NCBI RefSeq assembly: GCF_947090775.1 | Contig: NZ_OX352321.1 | Coordinates: 1,178,001 to 1,242,000, forward strand | DNA: 64,000 bases | Source: Pseudarthrobacter sp. MM222 | GTDB lineage: Bacteria > Actinomycetota > Actinomycetes > Actinomycetales > Micrococcaceae | Direction: 5' to 3' | In this document: positions 36,087-44,702 of the stretch, one piece after another | Layout: every line of letters begins with the position of its first letter | Position numbering within the stretch: the first letter of the stretch is position 1 | Notes under the pieces: generated by a model | Database searches by the model: none | What the model was told of the DNA's origin: nothing | The model's input: the letters and a program-made list of their open reading frames with translations, nothing else | Made by a program: the position numbers and the translations under genes

Positions 36087-37051
36087 GCGAACGCCAGCTC
36101 CTTCTTGTTGCCGAAGACGCCCTGCGGCCTGAAGATCATCAGTAGCATCAGGGCGACGCCCACCAGGATGTATCGCAGCTGACCGGCCTGGACCGTGTTC
36201 AGCCAGGTGACGGCGCCTGATTCGATCAGGCCGTACAGAATGCCCTGCGTCAGAGACAGCACGACCCAGAAGATCATGGCGCCGATGACGGGTCCCAGTA
36301 CCGTGCCGAGGCCGCCGAGCAGCAGGCAGGTGTACAGGAAGAACGTCAGTTCGGTGCCGTAGTTGGCCGGCTGGACTGCGCCGCGGGGGAGGGTGAAGAT
36401 CATGCCCGCGAGGGCGCCGAGCACGCCGCCGATGACAAGGGCCTGCATCTTGTAAGCGTAGACGTTTTTGCCGAGGGAGCGGACGGCGTTTTCGTCTTCG
36501 CGGATGCCCTTGAGGACGCGGCCCCAGGGGCTGCGCATCAGCAGCCACACCAGGGTGCAGCAGATGATGACGAGGCCCCAGCCGACGACGCGGATGAAGA
36601 AGTCCCGGTTGTTCATGCCCAGGTAGGAGCCTTCCGGGAACGGGTTCATGGCATAGAACCCGCCTTCGAAGGCGGCAAGCCCGTTGGCAGAGCCGGTCAC
36701 CGCGGTCAGCTGGTTCGTGGTCACGATGTAGCGGACGATTTCCGCGGCCGCGATCGTGACGATGGCCAGGTAGTCCGCGCGCAGGCGCAGTGTGGGGATG
36801 CCCAGGAGCAACGCGAAGATGCTCGCGCAGACGATGGCGATCAGGAGGCCGACGAAGAAGGGCACGCCGAAGGTAAGAGTGGAGATGGCGAAGCCGTAGG
36901 CTCCCACCGCCATGAAGCCGGCCTGGCCGAAGTTCAGCAGGCCCGAGTAGCCGAAGTGGACCGCAAGGCCGAGGGCGGCAAGGGCGTAAGCCGCCGTCGT
37001 CGGGCTGAACAGTTCACCGGCAGCGCTGGAAAGTATGAATCCGAAGTCCAT
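36083..37051 (-). CDS. livM: Branched-chain amino acid ABC transporter permease LivM
   Basis: 322 aa polytopic permease. GYSGLLNFGQAGFMAVGAYG is the first signature, and SPWGRVLKGIREDENAVRSLG is the cytoplasmic coupling loop that contacts the ATPases. About nine membrane spans. It pairs with LivH as a heterodimer. ATG at 37051 lies 9 bases after the livH stop; its stop overlaps livG. The order livH-M-G-F is that of classical Liv operons. Confidence 0.94.
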   Translation of the reverse strand: MDFGFILSSAAGELFSPTTAAYALAALGLAVHFGYSGLLNFGQAGFMAVGAYGFAISTLTFGVPFFVGLLIAIVCASIFALLLGIPTLRLRADYLAIVTIAAAEIVRYIVTTNQLTAVTGSANGLAAFEGGFYAMNPFPEGSYLGMNNRDFFIRVVGWGLVIICCTLVWLLMRSPWGRVLKGIREDENAVRSLGKNVYAYKMQALVIGGVLGALAGMIFTLPRGAVQPANYGTELTFFLYTCLLLGGLGTVLGPVIGAMIFWVVLSLTQGILYGLIESGAVTWLNTVQAGQLRYILVGVALMLLMIFRPQGVFGNKKELAFA

Positions 37052-37060
37052 GGCTGTCTC

Positions 37061-38401
37061 CTAACCCACGCGCTCGCGACGGCCCAAGATGCCCTGAGGC
37101 CGGAACAAGAGGACAACAATCATGATGAACAGTGCTCCCACGTATTTGAGGTCGGCCGCCAGGCCGAACACGGTGGTCAGCTCCACGAAGATGCCGACAA
37201 TGATGGAACCGATCAGGGCACCCCAGACCGTGCCAAGGCCACCGAGGGTGACGCCGGCGAAGATGAGCAGCAGGATTTGCGAGCCCATGTCGAAGGTGAC
37301 GCCGGGACGGTAGTACGCCCACAGGATGCCGCCCAGCGAGGCGAGCATGCCGCCGGTGATCCAGACAATCCTGATGACGGAGTCGACGTCGATGCCGGAG
37401 GCGGCTGCGAGAGCCGGGTTGTCGGCGACCGCTCGGGTGGCCTTGCCGAGCCGGGTCTTCAGCAGGATGACGCCGAGCACGGCGATGACCACGGCGCTGA
37501 TCACGAGGGACCAGAGGTTGTTGGGCGAGATGGAGACTGGCCCGATCTGGATTTCCGAGCTCTGCGCGAACGGCAGCTGCTGCGTGGCTCCGCCGAAGTA
37601 GAACTGGATCACGTAGCGGACGGCCAGCGCCAGGCCGATGCTCACGATCATCATGGGGACCAGGCCCGTACCGCGGCGCCGCAGTGGCCTCCATAGACCT
37701 GCATCCTGGACGTAGCCGAATAACCCGCCGCCCAGCAGGGACAGAATGATGGCGAGCCAGAACGGCAGGCCCATGGCGTTGAAGGCAAAGACGAGGACGG
37801 CGCCGAGGGTCACCATTTCGCCGTGTGCAAAGTTGGTCAGGCCGGTGGTGCCGAAGATCAACGACAGGCCCACGGAGGCAAGGGCCAGCAGGAGGCCGAA
37901 GCTGAGGCCGGCCACCAGACGGTTAAGCAGGTTCTGGCCGAAGTCCTGCTGCTGGATGACGATGCCCTGTCCAAAGGTGAAGATCACCGAGAGATTGGAG
38001 GTCTGGCTGAAAGTGACCTTGCGGGGGTTTTCCTGCCCTTCGGCGAGCTTGATGCCCTCCGGAAGAGTGGATTCGTCGAGCTCAACTTCGTATGTCCCCT
38101 GGGTGGGGACACCGATGGTCCATGAGCCGTTGGGTCCCGACTTCGTGGTTCCCGTGAAGTCACCGCTCTTGGCGGTGATGGTCACGTCGGCTATCGGGGC
38201 GCGGTCGTCGCCGCGGAGGAAGCCGCTGATGCTGTTTTGGAACGTGGTAGCCGACGGGGATGGTGTCGGCGAGGGACTCGTGGCCTGCGATGCCGGTGCG
38301 ACGATGAGCAGTAGCGCGGCCACGGCGGCGAATACGGCCCCCACAGCTTTCAGCAGTCTGCCGCGCCGTCTCTGCGACAGGCCTCTCGGTGTGTTTCTCA
38401 A
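37061..38401 (-). CDS. livH: LivH-type permease with secreted Ig-like N-terminal domain
   Basis: 446 aa. Residues 1-40 are basic then hydrophobic (signal peptide or first anchor, ending near SQATSP), followed by a Ser/Pro linker. Residues about 53-125 look like a carboxypeptidase-regulatory/Ig-like beta domain (ISGFLRGDDRAPIADVTITA, GTYEVELDES). The LivH permease follows from about 150, with IFGTTGLTNFAHGEMVTLGA and the coupling loop TRLGKATRAVADNPALAAAS. The extra domain should face outside. The start is TTG at 38401, with GGAGG 8 bases upstream. First gene of livHMGF. Confidence 0.88.
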   Translation of the reverse strand: MRNTPRGLSQRRRGRLLKAVGAVFAAVAALLLIVAPASQATSPSPTPSPSATTFQNSISGFLRGDDRAPIADVTITAKSGDFTGTTKSGPNGSWTIGVPTQGTYEVELDESTLPEGIKLAEGQENPRKVTFSQTSNLSVIFTFGQGIVIQQQDFGQNLLNRLVAGLSFGLLLALASVGLSLIFGTTGLTNFAHGEMVTLGAVLVFAFNAMGLPFWLAIILSLLGGGLFGYVQDAGLWRPLRRRGTGLVPMMIVSIGLALAVRYVIQFYFGGATQQLPFAQSSEIQIGPVSISPNNLWSLVISAVVIAVLGVILLKTRLGKATRAVADNPALAAASGIDVDSVIRIVWITGGMLASLGGILWAYYRPGVTFDMGSQILLLIFAGVTLGGLGTVWGALIGSIIVGIFVELTTVFGLAADLKYVGALFIMIVVLLFRPQGILGRRERVG

Positions 38402-38862
38402 ATTGAAAACCTCCACATGGGGGTGGTCTGGGTTGCGCCTTTGCAACCGCTGCGAACGTTCAGGTGACGGGTGGTGCGGTAATGCGATGCAATGCGGAAT
38501 AGCCTGTGATGTCCGTCACCTGTTGGGCCCCATGTTACAGCGCGTTCAGGGCAAAGAATGCCGCCGCGAGCAGGGAGAACGTCGCGATCGGGTAACAACC
38601 GTGAAGCAGTGCCCATGCCGTAATTCACCTGAGCTAAAGAAAACTTTTGTTGATCCAGAGTATTCCTAAACATTCGTCCTGGACATCCCCCAAACGGCCG
38701 GAAACGCGGCCTGCAGATCACGGTTGAGTTGCGGCGGAGGCTCTCCGGGAACTATCCCTCCCGGTCAGCCGTGGAAATTGGTAGCGTGGGTTGTAAGTAC
38801 GTAAGCATCAACAGCTCCGCATGGTTCATCACTCACCCCCTTTTATTTGGAGGACACCCGCA
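38402..38862. other. 461-base divergent control region, livH and Bax-inhibitor gene
   Basis: No gene is supported. The minus side holds the livH ribosome site (GGAGG near 38410-38414) and the CRP-like site at 38505-38520. GGTAACAA at 38588-38595 resembles part of the motif at 12553 and 52542. The plus side ends in TTTGGAGGAC before the ATG at 38863. The central ~200 bases are more AT-rich than the genes and probably hold both promoters; I could not assign the -35/-10 pairs. Confidence 0.6.
38505..38520 (-). promoter_or_regulatory. CRP/GlxR-like site upstream of livHMGF
   Basis: TGTGA tgtccg TCACC matches TGTGA-n6-TCACA in 9 of 10 positions, 104 bases before the livH start. A site of the same quality precedes the binding-protein gene at 32295-32310, so both halves of the transport system may answer to one cAMP-responsive regulator. 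Confidence 0.55.
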
Positions 38863-39765
38863 ATGGCACTTGGCGGAAACCCGATCTTCAACGGAAAGAA
38901 CTTCCGTGGAGCCACCCAGGCACCGCCTGCCCCGCAGGCCTACGGCCAGGGCAACTTCGGCCAGAACCCCTACGGCCAGGGCCAGTACGCGCAGGGCGGC
39001 TGGAATGCAGCCCAGCAGGGCATGACCCAGGACCAGCTCCAGGACATGTACAACCGGCCCGCCGCCGGCCCCGCCGACACGGGGCGCATGACCTTCGACG
39101 ACGTCATCATGAAGACGGCGGCCTGCCTCGGCATGGTGATCGCCGGCGCAGCCGTGACCCTGGTTGTCGCGCAGGGCCTGGCGTCCATGCTGATGATTGT
39201 CGGCGCGCTGGGCGGATTCGTCCTCGCACTCGTCAACACCTTCAAGAAGCAGCCCTCACCGGCGCTGATCCTGGCCTACGCCGGCCTGGAAGGACTCTTC
39301 CTTGGCGGCCTGACGCGGATCCTGGACGGGATCTACCCCGGTGTTGGCCTGCAGGCCGTCATCGGCACGCTCTCCGTCTTCGCCGTGACGCTTGTGCTCT
39401 TCAAGAGCGGCAAGGTCCGGGCCACCCCGAAGGCCATGCGGTTCTTCATGATCGCCATCATCGGCTACGCCGTCTTCTCGCTGATCAACATGGTGATGAT
39501 GTGGACGGGCGCGGTGGACTCCCCGTTCGGCCTGCGCACGAGCATGGAGATCTTCGGCATCCCGCTCGGCGTCTTCATCGGCCTGCTGGCGATCGGCCTG
39601 GCTGCCTTCTCCCTGATCATGGACTTCACCAGCATTGAAGCCGGCGTCCGCAGCGGCGCCCCGCAGCGTTTCTCCTGGACAGCTGCCTTCGGCCTCACTG
39701 TGACGCTGGTGTGGCTGTATGTGGAGATCATCCGCCTGCTGGCCATCCTCCGCGGCGACGACTAG
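38863..39765 (+). CDS. Bax inhibitor-1/YccA family membrane protein
   Basis: 300 aa. The first ~75 residues are Gly/Gln/Asn/Tyr-rich (YGQGNFGQNPYGQGQYAQGG), then 7 membrane spans matching the Bax1-I/YccA fold, ending FTSIEAGVRSGAPQRFSW and a final span. Homologues act as pH-sensitive calcium leak channels or as modulators of membrane proteolysis; the role here is unknown. ATG at 38863 has GGAGG 9 bases upstream; ATG at 38821 lacks a ribosome site. A strong terminator follows. Confidence 0.88.
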   Translation: MALGGNPIFNGKNFRGATQAPPAPQAYGQGNFGQNPYGQGQYAQGGWNAAQQGMTQDQLQDMYNRPAAGPADTGRMTFDDVIMKTAACLGMVIAGAAVTLVVAQGLASMLMIVGALGGFVLALVNTFKKQPSPALILAYAGLEGLFLGGLTRILDGIYPGVGLQAVIGTLSVFAVTLVLFKSGKVRATPKAMRFFMIAIIGYAVFSLINMVMMWTGAVDSPFGLRTSMEIFGIPLGVFIGLLAIGLAAFSLIMDFTSIEAGVRSGAPQRFSWTAAFGLTVTLVWLYVEIIRLLAILRGDD

Positions 39766-39793
39766 CGGTCCGACCGGCTAGGCACGTAGTAAT

Positions 39794-39831
39794 GGGGAGC
39801 TCCGAACTGAAGCGTTCGGGGCTCCCCTTTT
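39794..39831. terminator. Terminator between Bax-inhibitor gene and thiolase
   Basis: 14-bp stem (39794-39807 with 39814-39827) with one G-U pair, 6-base loop, then TTTT on the plus strand. Outer arms GGCACG (39781-39786) and CGTGCC (39833-39838) extend it. It serves the plus gene and may also stop the convergent thiolase mRNA. Confidence 0.9.
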
Positions 39832-39867
39832 GCGTGCCGCAACCAGCCCGGCCGGGTGTCTAGCGCG

Positions 39868-41103
39868 TCAGGTCAGCCGTTCCAGGACGACGGCCATGCC
39901 TTGCCCGCCGCCGACGCACAGTGTGGCCAGCCCAAGCTGCCCGTCCCGTTCCCGGAGACTGTTCAGCAACGTGGTGGTCATCCGGGCGCCGGTCATGCCG
40001 AACGGGTGCCCCAGCGCGATGGCCCCGCCGTTGACGTTGAGCTTGTCGGCGTCGATCCCCAACTCCTTGGCGCTGGCCACGACCTGCACCGCGAACGCCT
40101 CGTTGAGTTCCACGAGGTCGATGTCCCCGATGCCCAGCCCAGCGAGCTCCAGCGCACGGCGGCTCGCTTCCACCGGGCCCATCCCCATCAGCTCCGGGGA
40201 CAGGGCGCTGACTCCGGTGGAGACGATCCGTGCCAGCGGCTGCAGCCCGAGTTCGCGGGCCCGCGCATCGCTCATAACCACGACGGCGGCGGCGCCGTCG
40301 TTCAGCGGGCAGGCGTTGCCGGCCGTGACGGTGCCGCCGCTGCGGAAGACCGGCTCGAGGGCGCTGACGGCGTCCAGGGTGACACCTGCCCGGGGTGAGT
40401 CGTCGCGGTCCACCACGGCGCCGTCCTTCCGGGTGTACGGCGTGATCTCCCGGGCGTAGAAGCCGGCGGCGATGGCGGCTTCGGCGCGGTTCTGGCTGAG
40501 CACCGCCCAGGCGTCCTGGTCCGCCCGGCCGATGCCGTAGCTGGTGGCGACGTTTTCGGCGGTCTGGCCCATGGCGATGTAGATGTCCGGCATCCGGCCG
40601 CCCAGCCGGGGGTCCGTCCAAGGGGTGTTGGAGGCCGCACGCGCCGCCGTGCGTTGCCGGGCGGCGTCGAAGAGCGGGTTGTGCGTGCCGGCGTCCGTTT
40701 CGCCGGCCCCGGCCCAGTCCCGGTACCGGGACACCGCTTCCACCCCGGCGGAGATGAACGCCTGGCCTTCGCCGGCCTTGATGGCATGGAAGGCCATCCG
40801 GAGGGTCTGCAGGCTGGAGGCGCAGAAGCGGTTGATGGTGGCGGCGGGAACGTTGTCCAGTCCGGTCAGGATGGAGACCACCCGGGCCATGTTGGAGCCT
40901 GCCTCGCCGCTTGGTTCGGCACAGCCCAGGTACAAGTCGTCGAGGCCCCGCTCCGGGTCGGCGGCATCGAAGGCCGGGATGGCGGCCAGTGCGGCGGTCA
41001 CCATGGCGGCGGCGAGGTCATCGGGCCGCTCGTCCTTGAGCGAGCCCTTGAAGGCGCGTCCGATGGGGCTTCTGGCAGTGGAAACGATGACTGCTTCTGA
41101 CAT
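39868..41103 (-). CDS. Acetyl-CoA C-acyltransferase (thiolase)
   Basis: 411 aa thiolase-II fold. Nucleophilic Cys in NRFCASSLQT, NEAFA, GGAIALGHPFGMTGAR and the second Cys in CVGGGQGMA are all present, so a functional beta-ketothiolase is expected, acting in fatty-acid breakdown or acetoacetyl-CoA formation. TAGGCT (41110-41115) lies 6 bases before the ATG on the minus strand, with no ribosome site, indicating a leaderless mRNA. It stands alone, 20 bases downstream of the galK stop; partial read-through from galK is possible. Confidence 0.93.
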   Translation of the reverse strand: MSEAVIVSTARSPIGRAFKGSLKDERPDDLAAAMVTAALAAIPAFDAADPERGLDDLYLGCAEPSGEAGSNMARVVSILTGLDNVPAATINRFCASSLQTLRMAFHAIKAGEGQAFISAGVEAVSRYRDWAGAGETDAGTHNPLFDAARQRTAARAASNTPWTDPRLGGRMPDIYIAMGQTAENVATSYGIGRADQDAWAVLSQNRAEAAIAAGFYAREITPYTRKDGAVVDRDDSPRAGVTLDAVSALEPVFRSGGTVTAGNACPLNDGAAAVVVMSDARARELGLQPLARIVSTGVSALSPELMGMGPVEASRRALELAGLGIGDIDLVELNEAFAVQVVASAKELGIDADKLNVNGGAIALGHPFGMTGARMTTTLLNSLRERDGQLGLATLCVGGGQGMAVVLERLT

Positions 41104-41123
41104 GCGCCCAGCCTACGCTCGGG

Positions 41124-42284
41124 TCAGGCCACGCGCATGGCCCCGGCTGCCGGGCGGACGCTGAAGATGTCCGGCGCAGCGTATCCGGCCGCTGCAAAGG
41201 AGCGCCCGACGGCGTCGCGCACCCCGCGCGCCGCCCCTTGCGGAGTCAGGGCGATCGCGGAGCCGCCAAAGCCGCCGCCGGTCATCCGGGCGCCAAGTGC
41301 GCCTGCGGAGCGCGCCGCCTCCACCGCGAGATCCAGTTCGGGGCAGGAAATTTCGAAGTCGTCCCGCATGGAGCCGTGGGAGGCATCCAGGAGAGGACCG
41401 ATCGCCCGGGGGCCGGCGCTCCGCAGGGCTTCGACAGTCTGCAGCACGCGGTCGTTCTCGGTCACGACATGGCGGACCCGGCGGAACGTCTCCTCGTCCA
41501 GCAGCCCGAGGGCCTCGTCGAGGTCCCCGAGGGAAAGCGAGCGCAGGGACGCCACGCCGAGGACCTCGGCGCCCAGCTCGCAGGACACCCGCCGGGCGGC
41601 GTAGCCTCCGGTGGCGTGCGAATGCGAAACCTTCGTGTCGATCACCAGCAGTTCCAGCCCGGCCTGCTCGGCGTCGAACGGCACGAGCTCGACACTCTGG
41701 TCCCGGCAATCGAGGAAGACGGCGTGGTCGGAGGAGCCGCGCAGCGAGGCCGACTGGTCCATGATGCCGGTGGGTGCGCCGACGAAGTCGTTCTCGGCGC
41801 GCTGGGTGACCAGGACCATGTCCTCGACACCCAGACCGCCGCCGGCGAGTTCGTTCATTGCCGTGACGACGGCGCACTCAATGGCATGGGAGGAGGAGAG
41901 GCCCGCGCCCCGGGGCACGTCCGAAGCCAGGAGCAGGTCCAGGCCGGGCACAGCAAGCCCGCGCTGCTGCAGCGCCCAGAGCACTCCCAGTGGATACTTG
42001 GTCCAGCCGCGCGCCGCGGCACGGCTCAGGGACCCGGCGTCCGCCGTCGTCAGCCCCTGGTTGCCGAACGTGGACATCAGCCGGATGGTCGAGTCCGGCC
42101 TGAGCCGGACTGCCACCCGGGCGGTCCGGTCGATCGCGAACGGCAGCACGAACCCTTCGTTGTAGTCCGTGTGCTCGCCGATCAGGTTCACCCGTCCGGG
42201 AGCCTGCCAGACGCCGTCCGGGTCGGTGCCGAAGACGCTCCGGAACGAAGCCGACAGTTCGCCGGGGCCAAAGCGAGCGGTCAT
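41124..42284 (-). CDS. galK: Galactokinase
   Basis: 386 aa GHMP kinase. N-terminal signature GRVNLIGEHTDYNEGFVLP, ATP loop PRGAGLSSSHAIE and C-terminal ARMTGGGFGGSAI are intact. It phosphorylates galactose to galactose-1-phosphate, first step of the Leloir pathway. It is divergent from galM with 74 bases between; galT and galE are not in the window. ATG at 42284; AGGAAC lies about 14 bases upstream. Confidence 0.96.
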   Translation of the reverse strand: MTARFGPGELSASFRSVFGTDPDGVWQAPGRVNLIGEHTDYNEGFVLPFAIDRTARVAVRLRPDSTIRLMSTFGNQGLTTADAGSLSRAAARGWTKYPLGVLWALQQRGLAVPGLDLLLASDVPRGAGLSSSHAIECAVVTAMNELAGGGLGVEDMVLVTQRAENDFVGAPTGIMDQSASLRGSSDHAVFLDCRDQSVELVPFDAEQAGLELLVIDTKVSHSHATGGYAARRVSCELGAEVLGVASLRSLSLGDLDEALGLLDEETFRRVRHVVTENDRVLQTVEALRSAGPRAIGPLLDASHGSMRDDFEISCPELDLAVEAARSAGALGARMTGGGFGGSAIALTPQGAARGVRDAVGRSFAAAGYAAPDIFSVRPAAGAMRVA

Positions 42285-42358
42285 GCCAGATCGGCGTTCC
42301 TGCGGCAGCTCATGGTTCCAAGGTATACGCCCTGCCGCAGGGTCTGTACCGTGGTGCC

Positions 42359-43369
42359 ATGGATCAGACCACCTCCCATTCCGCGGACGCTTCCGCGGCA
42401 GCCGCAGCGGGCACCGAGGGCTCGGCCCGGCGCTATGCCACGGGCCGGCAGTACGAACTCCGGCGCGGGGACGCGCTCGCCGTCGTGACCGAGCTGGCCG
42501 CCGGCCTCCGGCTCTACAGCCGCGGCGGTACCCAGCTGACCGAAGGCTACGGCGATGCGCAGATCCCGCCGGGGGCCTCCGGGATCACCCTGGCGCCCTG
42601 GGCCAACCGGGTCGAGGACGGCATCTGGCACCTGGACGGCAAGAAGCAGCAGCTCGACATCACTGAGGTGTCGCGCAACAACGCCAGCCACGGGCTGCTG
42701 CGCAACGCGTCCTACGGGCTCGTGGACGAATCGCAGTTCTCGGTCACGCTGGAAGCCGTGATCTTCCCGCAGCACGGCTATCCCTTCCTGCTGCGCCACC
42801 GCGTCCGCTACGAACTGGCCGGGGACCTTGGACTGGTGGTCCGGCAGACCCTGATCAACGACTCCCAGGCACCGGCTCCGTGCGTCCTGGGCGCCCATCC
42901 CTACCTGCGGCTGGGGGAGCTGCCCAGCGAGGAGCTCACCGTGACCGTCGGCGCCGGCACGAGGATCGTGGCCGATGCCCGCGGCATTCCGCGCAGCAGC
43001 GAACCGGTCGACGGCGATTACGACCTTCGCGGTGGACGGCTGGTCGGCGGGCTGGACATCGACTCCGCCTACACCGACCTGGAGTTCGACGGCGGCATCG
43101 CCCGGCACACGCTGCGCGCCCCGGACGGGCGGAGCGTCAGTCTCTGGCAGGACGAAAACTGCCGCTACGTCCACGTCTTCGTCACCACGAACTTCCCGGG
43201 GCGGGCCAAGGCCGTGGCGATTGAACCCATGACCGGGCCGGCCAACGCATTCAACAGCGGAGACGGCCTCCGCTGGCTGGCTCCGGGGGAGGAGTTCTCG
43301 ATGAGCTGGGGCATCAGCGCCGCGCTGGAGAGCGGAGTTTCCCATCCGGGCGCGACTGGTGAATCATGA
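42359..43369 (+). CDS. Aldose 1-epimerase family protein
   Basis: 336 aa beta-sandwich epimerase. Motifs ITLAPWANRVEDG, NNASHGLLRNASY (His), LGAHPYLRLG (His) and the C-terminal AVAIEPMTGPANAFNSG (catalytic Glu) fit the galactose mutarotase family. It interconverts alpha and beta galactose, supplying GalK, to which it is divergent. TACCGT (42347-42352) sits 6 bases before the ATG with no ribosome site, so the mRNA is probably leaderless. The 3' end abuts the AI-2E family gene. Confidence 0.9.
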   Translation: MDQTTSHSADASAAAAAGTEGSARRYATGRQYELRRGDALAVVTELAAGLRLYSRGGTQLTEGYGDAQIPPGASGITLAPWANRVEDGIWHLDGKKQQLDITEVSRNNASHGLLRNASYGLVDESQFSVTLEAVIFPQHGYPFLLRHRVRYELAGDLGLVVRQTLINDSQAPAPCVLGAHPYLRLGELPSEELTVTVGAGTRIVADARGIPRSSEPVDGDYDLRGGRLVGGLDIDSAYTDLEFDGGIARHTLRAPDGRSVSLWQDENCRYVHVFVTTNFPGRAKAVAIEPMTGPANAFNSGDGLRWLAPGEEFSMSWGISAALESGVSHPGATGES

Positions 43370-43373
43370 AGCT

Positions 43374-44681
43374 ATGACCCCAGCTGACGCCGCCGCACCG
43401 CACCCTGGATCCGATCCGGCCATGCCCGCCGCACCCCTCCGGGTTCTGACGGACCGCCAGCTGGACCGGGACATTCCCTACGGGGTGCGGATCGCCGCAG
43501 CGTGGTCCTGGCGGCTGGGCCTGATCCTGCTGTTCGGCGGGACCCTGATCTGGCTGCTCAGCCACATCAGTTTCCTGTTGATCCCCATCATGGTGGCCGC
43601 CCTGCTGGCCGGACTGCTGAATCCCGTGGCAGGCTGGCTCAGGACCCGGCAGCTGCCCAACGGCGCCGCCGTCGCTATCACCGTCCTGGGCTTCATCGGG
43701 GCGATCGGAGGCGCATTGGCGCTGGTGGGCCGGCAGCTCGTGTCCGGCTTCTCCGAGCTGTGGAGCGAGGCGCTGGTCGGCATCCAGAAAATCCAGGGCT
43801 GGCTGGCGGATGGCCCCCTGCACCTTTCCGCCGCCCAGATCGACCAGTACATCAAGGAAGCCTCTGCGGCGCTGCAGAACAACAGCAGCAGCATCCTCAG
43901 CGGCGCCCTGTCCTTCGGGAGCACCGCGGGGCACTTCGCGGCGGGGCTGATCCTTGCCCTGTTTATCCTGATTTTCTTCCTGCTGGAAGGAGAGCGCATC
44001 TGGGCCTTCCTGGTCCGGCTGCTGCCCAGGAAGGCCCGCCCCGCGACCTACGGGGCCGGCCGCAAGGGCTGGGCCTCGATGGTCAGCTACGCGCGGATCC
44101 AGATGTTCGTCGCTTTCGTGGACGCCGTCGGCATCGGCGTGGGCGCGGCCATCATCGGCGTGCCCCTGGCCCTGCCGCTGGGCGTGCTGGTGTTCCTCGG
44201 CTCCTTCATCCCGATCGTCGGTGCCCTGGTGACCGGCGCCGTCGCCGTGCTCCTGGCCCTCGTCGCCAACGGCTGGGTCAATGCCCTGATCATGCTCGGA
44301 ATCGTGCTGCTGGTCCAGCAGCTGGAAAGCCATATCCTGCAGCCCCTGGTGATGGGCAAGGCCGTTGCCCTGCATCCGGTGGCCGTGATCCTCGCTGTCG
44401 CGGCCGGTTCGTACCTCGCGGGGATCCCCGGGGCCCTGTTCTCGGTGCCGATCCTCGCCGTAGCAAACTCGGCGATTCGCTACATTGCCGGCAGAACGTG
44501 GGAACATGATGGGGTGCTTGCAGCCGCGGGTCAGCAGGGCATCCTTGCTCCTGCCGTGCCCGGCGTCGACAACACCTTTAGAGACGTCCACCTGTCGGGT
44601 GAAACTCCCGGCCGCCGGGAGGACGCCGCACACCACCATGGTGACCCGGGCAGCGACGCCGGCCGGGGCACCGGAGCCTGA
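43374..44681 (+). CDS. AI-2E family (PerM-like) membrane transporter
   Basis: About 435 aa. Cytoplasmic N-terminus, then about eight membrane spans with the family motifs PIMVAALLAGLLNPVAGWL, GSFIPIVGALVTG and VQQLESHILQPLVMGKAV. Members export small molecules or act in Na+/H+ exchange; AI-2 transport is not general. The start may be GTG at 43359 (overlapping galM by 11 bases) or ATG at 43374; neither has a strong ribosome site, so coupling with galM is likely. The C-terminal ~55 residues are hydrophilic, His/Gly-rich. Confidence 0.86.
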   Translation: MTPADAAAPHPGSDPAMPAAPLRVLTDRQLDRDIPYGVRIAAAWSWRLGLILLFGGTLIWLLSHISFLLIPIMVAALLAGLLNPVAGWLRTRQLPNGAAVAITVLGFIGAIGGALALVGRQLVSGFSELWSEALVGIQKIQGWLADGPLHLSAAQIDQYIKEASAALQNNSSSILSGALSFGSTAGHFAAGLILALFILIFFLLEGERIWAFLVRLLPRKARPATYGAGRKGWASMVSYARIQMFVAFVDAVGIGVGAAIIGVPLALPLGVLVFLGSFIPIVGALVTGAVAVLLALVANGWVNALIMLGIVLLVQQLESHILQPLVMGKAVALHPVAVILAVAAGSYLAGIPGALFSVPILAVANSAIRYIAGRTWEHDGVLAAAGQQGILAPAVPGVDNTFRDVHLSGETPGRREDAAHHHGDPGSDAGRGTGA

Positions 44682-44702
44682 TCCGAAGAAGGAGACTCGT
44701 TC

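Noticed and set aside
38821..38862. Upstream ATG for the Bax-inhibitor gene
   Set aside because: No ribosome site before it, while the ATG at 38863 has GGAGG at 9 bases; the extra 14 residues look non-coding.
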